DNA of 33,170 bases from Streptomyces oceani (GTDB lineage Bacteria; Actinomycetota; Actinomycetes; Streptomycetales; Streptomycetaceae), in the NCBI RefSeq assembly GCF_001751245.1, contig NZ_LJGU01000133.1, positions 123,141 to 156,310 on the forward strand, read 5' to 3'. Below the pieces are notes generated by a model that made no database searches, was not told where the DNA came from, and was given only the letters and a program-made list of their open reading frames with translations. The translations under genes and the position numbers were made by a program. Within the stretch, counting starts at the first letter, position 1. Every line of letters begins with the position of its first letter. This document shows, piece by piece, positions 1 through 7,771 of this stretch.

Positions 1-2220
1 GGGCGCGCGCCCGCGCGGCACGCCCGGCGTGACGCCACCCCGGTCGGGTACGGCGACCGGGGGCCCGGCGCTCGCGGGCCGATCACCGTGTTGATCGCCC
101 GTGCCGCCCGTGCGCTCCGAGAGCAGCCCGCCGGTTCGGGCACCCTGACGGACGGCGAGCGCGACCGGCGACGTGACCCGTACGGTGTGCACCAGCCGGT
201 CCTCGTACGGCTCCCCGACCCGCCACAGCGCGCGTACCGCGTCCCGCTCCCGGGCACGGCGCAGCATCCGGGCGTTGAAACCGTCGAACTCCTCCTCGGC
301 CGGCGGCCCGTAGGGCGACAGGCCCGGGTGCACGTGCGCGACGCCGGTCAACACCTCGCCGGTCTCCGTGACGCCCGGGTATCGGTCATGCTTCCGTACG
401 AAGCGGTCCCAGTCGCCGCCGCCCTTCGGATGGCCCGGCGCGACACAGACGACCGACCAGGTGTGCGTGGTCTTGTCCGGCCGGTTCGTGTCCCTACGCA
501 GCGCCCGCCCGCGCAACTGCACCACGGCGGTGGCCGTGGTGGCCTCCGTCAGGTCGACGAGGGTGTTGACGCCGCGCGCGTCCCAGCCCTCGCCCAGCAT
601 TCCGCGGGTGCCGACGAGCAGCCGGCTGCCGCCCTCCTCGAAGAACCGGGTCACCAGGGCGACCCAACGCCGGCTGGTCCAGGCGCCGGTGATCTCCACG
701 CAGCCGTCCGTCCCGGCGTGTTGGGGCGGCGCGTCCAGCCGCAACTCGGGGGCGTGCGCCACGGCGTACGCCACGAACCGGCGCGCGGTCTCGGGAGCCG
801 CCGCGACCGTTCGCCCCGTGACCAGTATCGGGTCCAACACGGCGGTACGCGGATCGGCGACCAGCTGGCCCAGCAACAGCCGGGCGGAACCGGCCTGCTC
901 GTCCAGCACTCCGGAGAGGTCCGCGGGCAGCGTGGCGGTGGCGCGCTCATGATCGCAGAGCACCACCGCGCGCAACCGCTCCCCCAGGGCGGCGTGTTCG
1001 GCGGCGGCGATCTCCAGCGCGCCGGCGGACTTGGCGGCGCTGCGGGCCAGCAGCCGGTCCACCGGCGCGCGCCCGGCGCGTACGCCAGCGCGGGTCAGCC
1101 GGTATCCGACGGCCGGCAGAGCGGTTCGTACCGCCTCCAGCGCGCGGGCGTCGGCGGGTTCGGCGCTGCGGCGCAGACAGCGACGAACCCAGTCGTCCAG
1201 CAGACACACCCAGTCGGCCGCGGCGGGCGCCCGGCGGTGTTCCTCACGCAACCGGGCGCCCTCGGGCAGTGCGAGCAGACCGTGGTGGTGGAAGCGCAGC
1301 GCGGCACGGGCCATATCGGGGTGCTCGCGAGCGAACCGCTGCCAGCTGAGCGCCCGTTCGCCGCTGGCGGTACGGCGGCGTACGATCCGCTGGTCGAGCC
1401 AGGGCAGGAAGGGGCTGGCGGCGAAGTGCGGGTCCAGCAGCTGCGTGGTGAGCGAATTGAAGCGGGCCGTCTGGCTCCGTAGCCACTCGGTCTCGGCGGC
1501 GGTCGGCGGCGTGAGCCAGGCCAGTTCGGCGTACGGCGCGAGGTGGCCGGAGCGTACCGCCGCGGGGATGGAGGGACCGCGCAGGGCCGGCCCGAACAGT
1601 TCCTCCACCAGCGCGGCCTGACCGGGGGTGAGCCGGTCCGGCGGGGTGGCGGTGAGGCCGATCACAGTGGCCCGGGGCAGCTCGCGCAGCAGCTCCGCCA
1701 GCAACTCGCCCCAGGTGTCCAACAGGTGATGGCACTCGTCGAGCAGTAGCGTGACCTGGTCCAGGGCGCGCAGCGCCGCGACCAGTTCGCGACCGCCCGC
1801 CCGCAGCCGCGGGAGATGCCGACCGGCCGTCCCGAGCCGGTCACCGCCCTCCTCATCCACCTCGGCGTCGGGGTCGAAGGAGGCGAGTGCCTGGTACGTC
1901 AGCACGGTCACCGCACCGTTGAGCCCACGGTCGGTCCGGGCCGGCGGTGGGGCTGGTCGGAAGGCGGCCCACTCGCGGGCCCACTGACCCTGGATGGCGG
2001 TGTTCGGCCCGAGGACCACCACCGGGCGCCCGAGCCGCCGGGCCGTCTCCAGGCCGGTCAGCGTCTTGCCCAGCCCCGGCGGCAGCACCACCCAGGCGCG
2101 CCGCCGGCCGGTGGCGAGGGTTTCGGCCAGCCGGTCCAGCACCGCTGTCTGGTGCTCGTGCGGTCGCACGCCCGGCCGGCTGGCGGCGAACACCTCGGCC
2201 ACCGCCGGGTGCGCGGTCAC
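1..2220 (-). CDS. DEAD/DEAH-box superfamily 2 helicase, C-terminus cut by window edge
   Basis: The frame stays open from a GTG at 2220 to base 1, giving 740 residues without a stop, so the C-terminus lies outside the window. Helicase motifs are readable: Walker A PPGLGKT at about residues 47-53, motif II DECHH at 161-165, motif III GLTATPP near 188, and motif VI QLRGRALRR near 568. This is the SSL2/type III restriction-like SF2 group, ATP-driven and acting on nucleic acid; the substrate is unknown. A long Arg/Ala-rich region follows motif VI. The GTG start overlaps the TGA of the upstream MBL gene (GTGA, 2217-2220), so the two are probably translationally coupled. No nuclease or specificity domain is visible in the part present. 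A role in DNA repair, suggested by nearby uvrA, is inference only. Confidence 0.85.
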   Translation of the reverse strand, partial: MTAHPAVAEVFAASRPGVRPHEHQTAVLDRLAETLATGRRRAWVVLPPGLGKTLTGLETARRLGRPVVVLGPNTAIQGQWAREWAAFRPAPPPARTDRGLNGAVTVLTYQALASFDPDAEVDEEGGDRLGTAGRHLPRLRAGGRELVAALRALDQVTLLLDECHHLLDTWGELLAELLRELPRATVIGLTATPPDRLTPGQAALVEELFGPALRGPSIPAAVRSGHLAPYAELAWLTPPTAAETEWLRSQTARFNSLTTQLLDPHFAASPFLPWLDQRIVRRRTASGERALSWQRFAREHPDMARAALRFHHHGLLALPEGARLREEHRRAPAAADWVCLLDDWVRRCLRRSAEPADARALEAVRTALPAVGYRLTRAGVRAGRAPVDRLLARSAAKSAGALEIAAAEHAALGERLRAVVLCDHERATATLPADLSGVLDEQAGSARLLLGQLVADPRTAVLDPILVTGRTVAAAPETARRFVAYAVAHAPELRLDAPPQHAGTDGCVEITGAWTSRRWVALVTRFFEEGGSRLLVGTRGMLGEGWDARGVNTLVDLTEATTATAVVQLRGRALRRDTNRPDKTTHTWSVVCVAPGHPKGGGDWDRFVRKHDRYPGVTETGEVLTGVAHVHPGLSPYGPPAEEEFDGFNARMLRRARERDAVRALWRVGEPYEDRLVHTVRVTSPVALAVRQGARTGGLLSERTGGTGDQHGDRPASAGPPVAVPDRGGVTPGVPRGRAP

Positions 2221-2873
2221 CAGCCGCGCTCGCGCCACTCCGCGAGGTGCGGACGCTCGTCACCGAGGGTGGTGTCGGAACCGTGTCCCGGATAGATCCA
2301 GGTCTCGTCCGGCAGCCGGTCGAACAGTTTGGTCTGCACGTCCTCCAGGAGGGTACGGAAGCGCTCCGGGTCCTCCCAGGTGTTGCCCACTCCACCGGGG
2401 AAGAGACAGTCACCGGTGAACACGTGCGGGTGACCGTGCGGGTCGTCGTAGATCAACGCGATGGAGCCCGGAGTGTGACCGGAGAGATGGCAGGCGGTCA
2501 GCCGTGCCTCGCCCACCCGGATCGCGTCGCCGTCCTCCAGCGGGACGTCGGTGGGGACGGGGATGCCCTCCGCGTCGTAGCGGCCGGCGTACGTACGGGC
2601 GTCGGTGGCCTGTACGACCGTGTCGAGGGCCTGCCAGTGATCACCGTGCTGGTGCGTGGTGACCACCGCGGCGATCCCGTCCTCCCCGATCAGCTTGAGC
2701 AGCGTCTCCGGTTCGTTCGCGGCGTCGATCATCAACTGCTCGCCGGTCGTCCGGCAACGCAGCAGATAGGAGTTGTTGTTCATGGGGCCGACCGCGATCT
2801 TGGAGATCATCAGCTCGGCCAGCTCGTGCACATCGGCGGGACCGCCGACCTTCACCGTTCCGTGATAAGGCAT
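2217..2873 (-). CDS. MBL-fold metallo-hydrolase (glyoxalase II-like)
   Basis: The protein has 218 residues, starting at MPYHGTV. The metal-binding signature THQHGDH is at residues 73-79, followed by GHTPGS, TGDCLFPGG and YPGHGSDT, which supply the remaining metal ligands. This is the cytosolic metallo-beta-lactamase-fold hydrolase group, typically hydrolysing thioesters such as S-lactoylglutathione; in actinobacteria a mycothiol thioester is more plausible. The substrate is not shown by the sequence. The frame is open further upstream (to 3002), but that part is Gly/Pro/Ala-rich and unlike the family. I chose ATG 2873 because family members begin close to this point and because TACCGT (2880-2885) sits six bases upstream, as in leaderless transcripts. 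There is no good Shine-Dalgarno sequence. The stop overlaps the helicase start. Confidence 0.88.
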   Translation of the reverse strand: MPYHGTVKVGGPADVHELAELMISKIAVGPMNNNSYLLRCRTTGEQLMIDAANEPETLLKLIGEDGIAAVVTTHQHGDHWQALDTVVQATDARTYAGRYDAEGIPVPTDVPLEDGDAIRVGEARLTACHLSGHTPGSIALIYDDPHGHPHVFTGDCLFPGGVGNTWEDPERFRTLLEDVQTKLFDRLPDETWIYPGHGSDTTLGDERPHLAEWRERGW

Positions 2874-3055
2874 GGTCACACGGTAGAGGTTGCGTGCGGC
2901 ATACGGCTGCGCGGGCGGCCAAGTTGACGCGAAGCCTTCCCTCGCCGGTCGCCCTCCGGGAGCGGGGGCGGGGCCGGGCCCGATGGCCGCCCCACCGACC
3001 ACGCCCGCCGACCACGCGGGTCAGCTCGCGGGTCAGCGCACGGACTCACAGGGGC

Positions 3056-3775
3056 TCACAGCGGGGGCAGTGTGGGCAGCGACCCCGAGGCGGACAGGCC
3101 ACTACCGCTCGTACGCCCGGTGAGCCATCCGACCAGCGCGGCGACCCGGCCGACGACCACCACCGGATCGTCACCCTCCGCACCGGTCCGCCAGCTGCGC
3201 CCGTCCTCCGCGCGCAGTTCGATGGCCTCCGGGATGGCCGGGTGGCCATCGAACCGGGCGGCCATGTTGGCGGTCTCCCGATCCAGGAAGACGGTCGGGA
3301 AGTCCTCCAGGGTGTAGCCGATGCCGAGATCGGCGTGGTGCAGCTCCACCTCGATCCACCGACGGAACGGGAGGCCCGCGGCGAGGTCGGTCACGCCGTT
3401 GCGCAGCTCCACGGTGCGCCGCCAGTCCTCCTCGCCCAGCCCGGCGAACAGTTGCTCGAGCCGGTCCGCGCTGTCGCTCAGGTCGTCGAGGTGAGCCGCC
3501 AGGCCCCGGTGGGCGTCCCGTTCGATGTCCGCGTCCCGGGCCTCGGCGCTGCTGTACATCGGACGGCCCCGCAGTGCGTTGCACAGCGCGTCGGCGTTCC
3601 GCGCGAGGTGCGCCAGCACGTGGCCGCGGCTCCAGCCGGGCAGCAGCGAGGGCTCGGCCAGCGCGTCGTCGTCCAACAGTGCGAGTGCGGTCAGCAGGCC
3701 GTCGGTGGCGTCACCCACGGCGGCGACGTCCGAGACCGTGTCGGCGGCGGGCGGATCAGGCACAGGCGAATTCAT
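3056..3775 (-). CDS. Maleylpyruvate isomerase/MDMPI-fold family protein
   Basis: The protein has 239 residues. The N-terminal half matches the mycothiol-dependent maleylpyruvate isomerase (DinB-like) four-helix fold. His52 lies in the [11 protein letters not shown] helix, and the E-x3-H pair Glu142/His146 lies in [12 protein letters not shown]; these are the expected divalent-metal ligands. A smaller C-terminal domain follows (about 170-225). Family members use mycothiol as cofactor, but many paralogues have no known substrate and I cannot assign one. The ATG at 3775 is chosen over longer open-frame starts because it begins just before the domain. It has TAGGTT seven bases upstream (possible leaderless start) and a GGGG run that could serve as a weak ribosome-binding site. 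It is divergent from uvrA. Confidence 0.85.
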   Translation of the reverse strand: MNSPVPDPPAADTVSDVAAVGDATDGLLTALALLDDDALAEPSLLPGWSRGHVLAHLARNADALCNALRGRPMYSSAEARDADIERDAHRGLAAHLDDLSDSADRLEQLFAGLGEEDWRRTVELRNGVTDLAAGLPFRRWIEVELHHADLGIGYTLEDFPTVFLDRETANMAARFDGHPAIPEAIELRAEDGRSWRTGAEGDDPVVVVGRVAALVGWLTGRTSGSGLSASGSLPTLPPL

Positions 3776-3833
3776 GATCCCCAACCTACTGGCGCCACTC
3801 GTCCGGGTGAAGGTCGCCAACAGCCCGCGTAAA

Positions 3834-3849
3834 TCGAATACACGTGCTA
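3834..3849 (+). promoter_or_regulatory. Degenerate LexA (SOS)-like box upstream of uvrA
   Basis: TCGAATACACGTGCTA resembles the actinobacterial/Gram-positive LexA box CGAACRNRYGTTYG, with CGAA and GT at the right spacing. It has mismatches at the C of GAAC, the second T of GTTC and the outer G. It lies about 105 bases before the uvrA start and overlaps a TATATG/TATGCT stretch (3848-3855) that could be a -10. uvrA is often LexA-controlled in bacteria. The match is imperfect, so this is a candidate only. Confidence 0.4.
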
Positions 3850-3902
3850 TATGCTCGCTCCGTGCGGCATCCGTGTCACATCCACGCGGCGCTGCCCATA
3901 CC

Positions 3903-3924
3903 CTGGGGCCGGGGGCTCCGCCCC
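3903..3924. repeat. GC-rich extragenic palindrome of the common Streptomyces type
   Basis: GGGGGCTCCGCCCC (3911-3924), preceded by CTGGGGCC, forms a short hairpin between the uvrA promoter region and its start. Near-identical GGGGGCTCCGCCCC words are, from memory, a frequent dispersed extragenic element in Streptomyces. Function is unknown; it may shape the uvrA leader. Confidence 0.5.
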
Positions 3925-3953
3925 TCCGCACACATGGAAAGGTCCGTACCGGC

Positions 3954-6900
3954 GTGGCTGACCGTCTCTTCGTCCGTGGCGCTCGCGAGCACAACCTCAA
4001 GAACGTCTCCATCGACCTCCCCCGCGACTCCTTGATCGTCTTCACCGGACTCTCGGGGTCGGGGAAGTCCTCGCTCGCCTTCGACACGATCTTCGCCGAG
4101 GGGCAGCGCCGCTACGTCGAGTCGCTGTCCGCGTACGCCCGGCAGTTCCTGGGGCAGATGGACAAGCCCGACGTGGACTTCATCGAGGGCCTGTCACCCG
4201 CGGTGTCCATCGACCAGAAGTCGACCTCACGCAACCCGCGCTCGACGGTCGGCACCATCACCGAGGTCTACGACTACCTCCGGCTGCTCTTCGCCCGTAT
4301 CGGCCATCCGCACTGCCCGGAGTGCGGGCGACCGATCAGTCGCCAGTCCCCGCAGGCCATCGTGGACAAGGTGCTCGCGTTGGAGCCCGGCAGTCGCTTC
4401 CAGGTGCTCTCGCCGCTGGTGCGGGAGCGCAAGGGCGAGTTCGTCGACCTGTTCAACGACCTGCAGACGAAGGGCTTCAGCCGCGCCCGGGTGGACGGCA
4501 GCACGATCCAGCTGTCCGACCCGCCGAAGCTCAAGAAGCAGGAGAAGCACACCATCGAGGTGGTGGTGGACCGCCTCACGGTGAAGGACAGCGCCAAGCG
4601 ACGGCTGACCGACTCCGTCGAGACCGCCCTGGGACTGGCCGGCGGCATGGTGATCCTGGACTTCGTCGACCTGGAGTCGGACGACCCGCAGCGCGAGCGG
4701 ATGTACTCCGAGCACCTCTACTGCCCGCACGACGACCTGTCCTTCGAGGAGTTGGAGCCGCGCTCGTTCTCCTTCAACTCGCCCTTCGGAGCCTGCCCGG
4801 AGTGCACCGGGATCGGCACCCGGATGGAGGTCGACCCTGAGCTGATCGTCCCGGACGAGGACAAGTCGCTGGACGAGGGCGCCATCCATCCCTGGTCACA
4901 CGGGCACACCCGGGACTACTTCGGCCGGATCATCGGGGGCCTGGCCGACGCCCTCGGTTTCCGTACGGACGTCCCCTGGGCCGGTCTGCCGCAGCGCGCC
5001 CGCAAGGCGCTGCTGAACGGTCACCGGACACAGATCGAGGTGCGCTACCGGAACCGCTTCGGCCGGGAGCGGGCGTACACGACGGCGTTCGAGGGCGCCG
5101 TACCGTTCGTCAAGCGCCGGTACGAGGAGGCGGAGACGGACTCCAGCCGGGAGCGCTTCGAGGGCTACATGCGCGAGGTGCCGTGCCCGGCGTGCGAGGG
5201 CACCCGGCTGAAGCCGGTGGTGCTCGCGGTGACCGTACAGGGCAGGTCCATCGCGGACGTAGCCGCCATGTCGATCAGCGAGTGCGCGGAGTTCCTCGGC
5301 GCCATGACGCTGACCGACCGGGAGAAGACCATCGCCGAGCGAGTCCTGAAGGAGGTCAACGAGCGGCTACGGTTCCTCGTCGACGTCGGTCTGGACTACC
5401 TCTCGCTGCATCGGGCGGCCGGGACCCTCTCCGGCGGCGAGGCACAGCGCATCCGGCTGGCCACCCAGATCGGCTCCGGGCTGGTGGGGGTGCTCTACGT
5501 CCTGGACGAGCCCTCGATCGGGTTGCATCAGCGGGACAACCATCGGCTGATGGAGACCCTCGTGCGGCTGCGGGACCTCGGCAACACGCTGATCGTGGTG
5601 GAGCACGACGAGGACACCATCAAGACCGCCGACTGGATCGTGGACATCGGCCCCGGGGCCGGCGAGCACGGCGGCGCGGTGGTGCACAGCGGGCCGTTGC
5701 CGGAACTACTGGCCAACGAGCAGTCGGTGACCGGGCAGTACCTCGCCGGACAGAAGGCGATCCCTCTCCCGGAAGTGCGGCGGCAGCTGGACCGGGAGCG
5801 CCGGCTGGTCGTGCGCGGCGCCCGGGAGAACAACCTGCGGGACATCGACGTCAGCTTCCCCCTGGGCCTCCTCACCGCGGTGACCGGGGTCTCCGGCTCC
5901 GGCAAGTCCACCCTGGTGAACGACATCCTCTACACCTACCTCGCGCGCGAGCTGAACGGCGCCAAGATGGTGCCCGGTCGACACACCCGGGTGGACGGCG
6001 ACGAGTTGGTCGACAAGGTGGTGCATGTCGACCAGTCCCCCATCGGTCGTACGCCACGCTCCAACCCGGCCACCTACACCGGCGTCTTCGATCACGTGCG
6101 CAAACTCTTCGCGGAGACGATGGAGGCGAAGGTCCGCGGGTACCTCCCCGGCCGCTTCTCGTTCAACGTCAAGGGAGGGCGCTGCGAGAACTGCTCGGGC
6201 GACGGCACGATCAAGATCGAGATGAACTTCCTGCCGGATGTCTACGTCCCCTGCGAGGTCTGTCACGGCGCGCGGTACAACCGGGAGACCCTGGAGGTGC
6301 ACTACAAGGGCAAGTCCATCGCCGAGGTGTTGGACATGCCGATCGAGGAGGCGACGGAGTTCTTCGGCGCCGTGCCCGCCATCGCCCGGCACCTGCGCAC
6401 CCTGAACGACGTCGGCCTGGGATACGTACGCCTCGGCCAGCCCGCGCCGACGCTCTCCGGCGGCGAGGCGCAGCGCGTGAAGCTGGCCAGCGAGTTGCAG
6501 AAGCGGAGCACCGGCCGCACGGTGTACGTCCTCGACGAGCCCACCACCGGGCTGCACTTCGAGGACATCCGCAAGCTGCTCGGCGTGCTGGAGGGGCTGG
6601 TCGACAAGGGCAACTCGGTGATCATCATCGAGCACAACCTGGACGTGATCAAGACGGCGGACTGGCTGATCGACATGGGGCCGGAGGGCGGCCACGGCGG
6701 CGGTCTGGTGGTCGCCGAGGGCACCCCGGAACAGGTCGCCGCGGAACCGGCCAGCCACACCGGGAAGTTCCTGCGGGATCTGCTGGGTGACCGGGTGAGC
6801 GACGCGGGTCACGCCATCGGCGGCGGGGCCGGTCACGGGAGGCGGAAGGCCGCGGACAAGGCGGCCGCCGAGCGGAGCCCGGCGAAGAGCACCGCGAAGA

Positions 6901-6962
6901 AGAGCACCTCGGCGAAGAGCCCCGCGAAGAAGGCCACGGCGGCGCGAGCCCGGAAGAAGTAG
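3954..6962 (+). CDS. uvrA: Excinuclease ABC subunit A (UvrA)
   Basis: The protein has 1002 residues. UvrA is the damage-sensing ATPase of nucleotide excision repair; it loads UvrB onto lesions. Both ABC modules are intact: Walker [10 protein letters not shown] at 32-40 and GVSGSGKST near 644; ABC signatures LSGGEAQR near 492 and 833; Walker [10 protein letters not shown] near 516 and LDEPTTGLH near 858. The first zinc module shows CPHD and CPEC near 256-283. The second shows CENC and CEVC near 742-768. After about residue 940 there is a Lys/Ala/Ser tail with repeated AKS/AKK units, histone H1-like and common in actinobacterial DNA-binding proteins. Start GTG 3954 gives the family N-terminus ([15 protein letters not shown]) and has GGAAAGG at 3936-3942; longer open-frame starts are not conserved in kind. 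It works with UvrB, encoded at 15617-17770. Confidence 0.98.
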   Translation: MADRLFVRGAREHNLKNVSIDLPRDSLIVFTGLSGSGKSSLAFDTIFAEGQRRYVESLSAYARQFLGQMDKPDVDFIEGLSPAVSIDQKSTSRNPRSTVGTITEVYDYLRLLFARIGHPHCPECGRPISRQSPQAIVDKVLALEPGSRFQVLSPLVRERKGEFVDLFNDLQTKGFSRARVDGSTIQLSDPPKLKKQEKHTIEVVVDRLTVKDSAKRRLTDSVETALGLAGGMVILDFVDLESDDPQRERMYSEHLYCPHDDLSFEELEPRSFSFNSPFGACPECTGIGTRMEVDPELIVPDEDKSLDEGAIHPWSHGHTRDYFGRIIGGLADALGFRTDVPWAGLPQRARKALLNGHRTQIEVRYRNRFGRERAYTTAFEGAVPFVKRRYEEAETDSSRERFEGYMREVPCPACEGTRLKPVVLAVTVQGRSIADVAAMSISECAEFLGAMTLTDREKTIAERVLKEVNERLRFLVDVGLDYLSLHRAAGTLSGGEAQRIRLATQIGSGLVGVLYVLDEPSIGLHQRDNHRLMETLVRLRDLGNTLIVVEHDEDTIKTADWIVDIGPGAGEHGGAVVHSGPLPELLANEQSVTGQYLAGQKAIPLPEVRRQLDRERRLVVRGARENNLRDIDVSFPLGLLTAVTGVSGSGKSTLVNDILYTYLARELNGAKMVPGRHTRVDGDELVDKVVHVDQSPIGRTPRSNPATYTGVFDHVRKLFAETMEAKVRGYLPGRFSFNVKGGRCENCSGDGTIKIEMNFLPDVYVPCEVCHGARYNRETLEVHYKGKSIAEVLDMPIEEATEFFGAVPAIARHLRTLNDVGLGYVRLGQPAPTLSGGEAQRVKLASELQKRSTGRTVYVLDEPTTGLHFEDIRKLLGVLEGLVDKGNSVIIIEHNLDVIKTADWLIDMGPEGGHGGGLVVAEGTPEQVAAEPASHTGKFLRDLLGDRVSDAGHAIGGGAGHGRRKAADKAAAERSPAKSTAKKSTSAKSPAKKATAARARKK

Positions 6963-7061
6963 CCGCCGCCGGCCGGTCACCCCGGACGGTTTCGGTCAAG
7001 CGGGGCGTCGAGCGGCAGGTCGACTACGGCTCGTCCGGCGGCTGGCCGTAGGGTGCCCCGG

Positions 7062-7505
7062 GTGGAGAGCGAAGAGCAGCACGTCAGTCGACAGGACACC
7101 GCACGCCGGACCGTACTGTGCGGCACGGCGCTCGCGGCCCTCGGCGTGACCGGTGCGGCCTGCTCCAGCTCGGACGAGGGCGGGGAGGCCGCCGCCACGC
7201 CCACGGGCCCGGTCCGGCTCGGCCCCGCCGACGCGGTGCCGGTGGGCGGCGCGAAGCTGTACCGGGAGGAGCGTCTGGTGGTGGCGCGTCCCGGTGAGGA
7301 GGAGTTCCGGGCGTTCAGCGCGGTGTGCACGCACGAGGGCTGCGTGCTCAGCGCCGTACAGGGCCAGCATGGTGACTGTGCCTGTCACGGCAGCCGGTTC
7401 GACGTCCGTACGGGCGAGGTACTGCGCGGCCCGGCGACACAGGCGTTGCCGGAGGTGCCGATCCGGCACGCGGGCGGCGAGTTGACCGCTGGTCCGCGGG
7501 TCTGA
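7062..7505 (+). CDS. Rieske [2Fe-2S] Tat-exported lipoprotein
   Basis: The protein has 147 residues. The N-terminus has a twin-arginine motif (ARRTVL, residues 14-19), a short hydrophobic stretch and a lipobox-like GAAC with Cys34. It is therefore probably exported folded by Tat and lipidated. The Rieske boxes are CTHEGC (Cys89, His91, Cys94) and CACHGS (Cys106, Cys108, His109). Cys89/His91 and Cys106/His109 would bind the cluster and Cys94-Cys108 would form the disulfide seen in bc1/b6f-type Rieske proteins, which suggests a relatively high-potential centre. It is a stand-alone electron carrier; no partner oxidoreductase is adjacent. A GTG at 7053 is also in frame. I prefer 7062 because TAGGGT (7049-7054) lies seven bases upstream and the same bases can act as a ribosome-binding site. 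Confidence 0.9.
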   Translation: MESEEQHVSRQDTARRTVLCGTALAALGVTGAACSSSDEGGEAAATPTGPVRLGPADAVPVGGAKLYREERLVVARPGEEEFRAFSAVCTHEGCVLSAVQGQHGDCACHGSRFDVRTGEVLRGPATQALPEVPIRHAGGELTAGPRV

Positions 7506-7595
7506 CCGACAGCGCCGTGACCGCCGGTCGGGGTGGCGCGTGCCAGCCGGTCCGCACCGTACCCTCGGCGCGCTCAGGCCGGTATGGGGGCGGCA

Positions 7596-7630
7596 CCGTA
7601 TCGGCTCAAGGCCGTTTGAGGCCGGTACGG
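7596..7630 (+). terminator. Hairpin terminator after the Rieske gene
   Basis: CCGTATCGG-CTCAA (7596-7609) pairs with TTGAG-GCCGGTACGG (7616-7630), with one G-U pair and one bulged C, around the loop GGCCGT. It lies about 90 bases past the Rieske stop. No T-run follows, as is usual in Streptomyces. Confidence 0.55.
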
Positions 7631-7686
7631 TTCCGCTCGCTCACCAGCTCGCCTACGCACCGTTCTCACCCATTTCACTCAGGACC

Positions 7687-7702
7687 TCTGGTGTAGACCG
7701 GT
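7687..7702. promoter_or_regulatory. DasR-responsive element (dre)-like site
   Basis: TCTGGTGTAGACCGGT matches the DasR (GntR family) consensus, roughly ACTGGTCTAGACCAST, at about 13 of 16 positions, including the central GGT-TAGACC. It sits about 70 bases before the start of the phosphodiester glycosidase gene. DasR represses N-acetylglucosamine/chitin genes in Streptomyces and is released by amino-sugar phosphates. Control of this gene by DasR is inference from the site and the enzyme family. Confidence 0.55.
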
Positions 7703-7771
7703 CACTCTTGCCACTCTGTGCGGCTGTGTGCGCACAAGGCGCACTCAACTCCTGGCTCGGTAGGAGATGTT

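Noticed and set aside
88..1482. Long plus-strand open frame (464 codons) at the left edge
   Set aside because: Arg/Gly/Gln-rich product without domains; the minus-strand frame over the same bases encodes clear helicase motifs.
3870..3895. GTGTCA upstream of uvrA as another damage-type promoter
   Set aside because: No TAnnnT occurs 11 bases downstream; the next one is about 20 bases away.
6840..6960. Direct repeats at the uvrA 3' end as a possible mobile or attachment site
   Set aside because: They encode the in-frame Lys/Ala/Ser tail (AKS/AKK units) of UvrA and have no flanking duplication or integrase.
5706..6980. Minus-strand frame opposite uvrA (424 codons)
   Set aside because: Shadow frame; uvrA on the plus strand explains the sequence completely.
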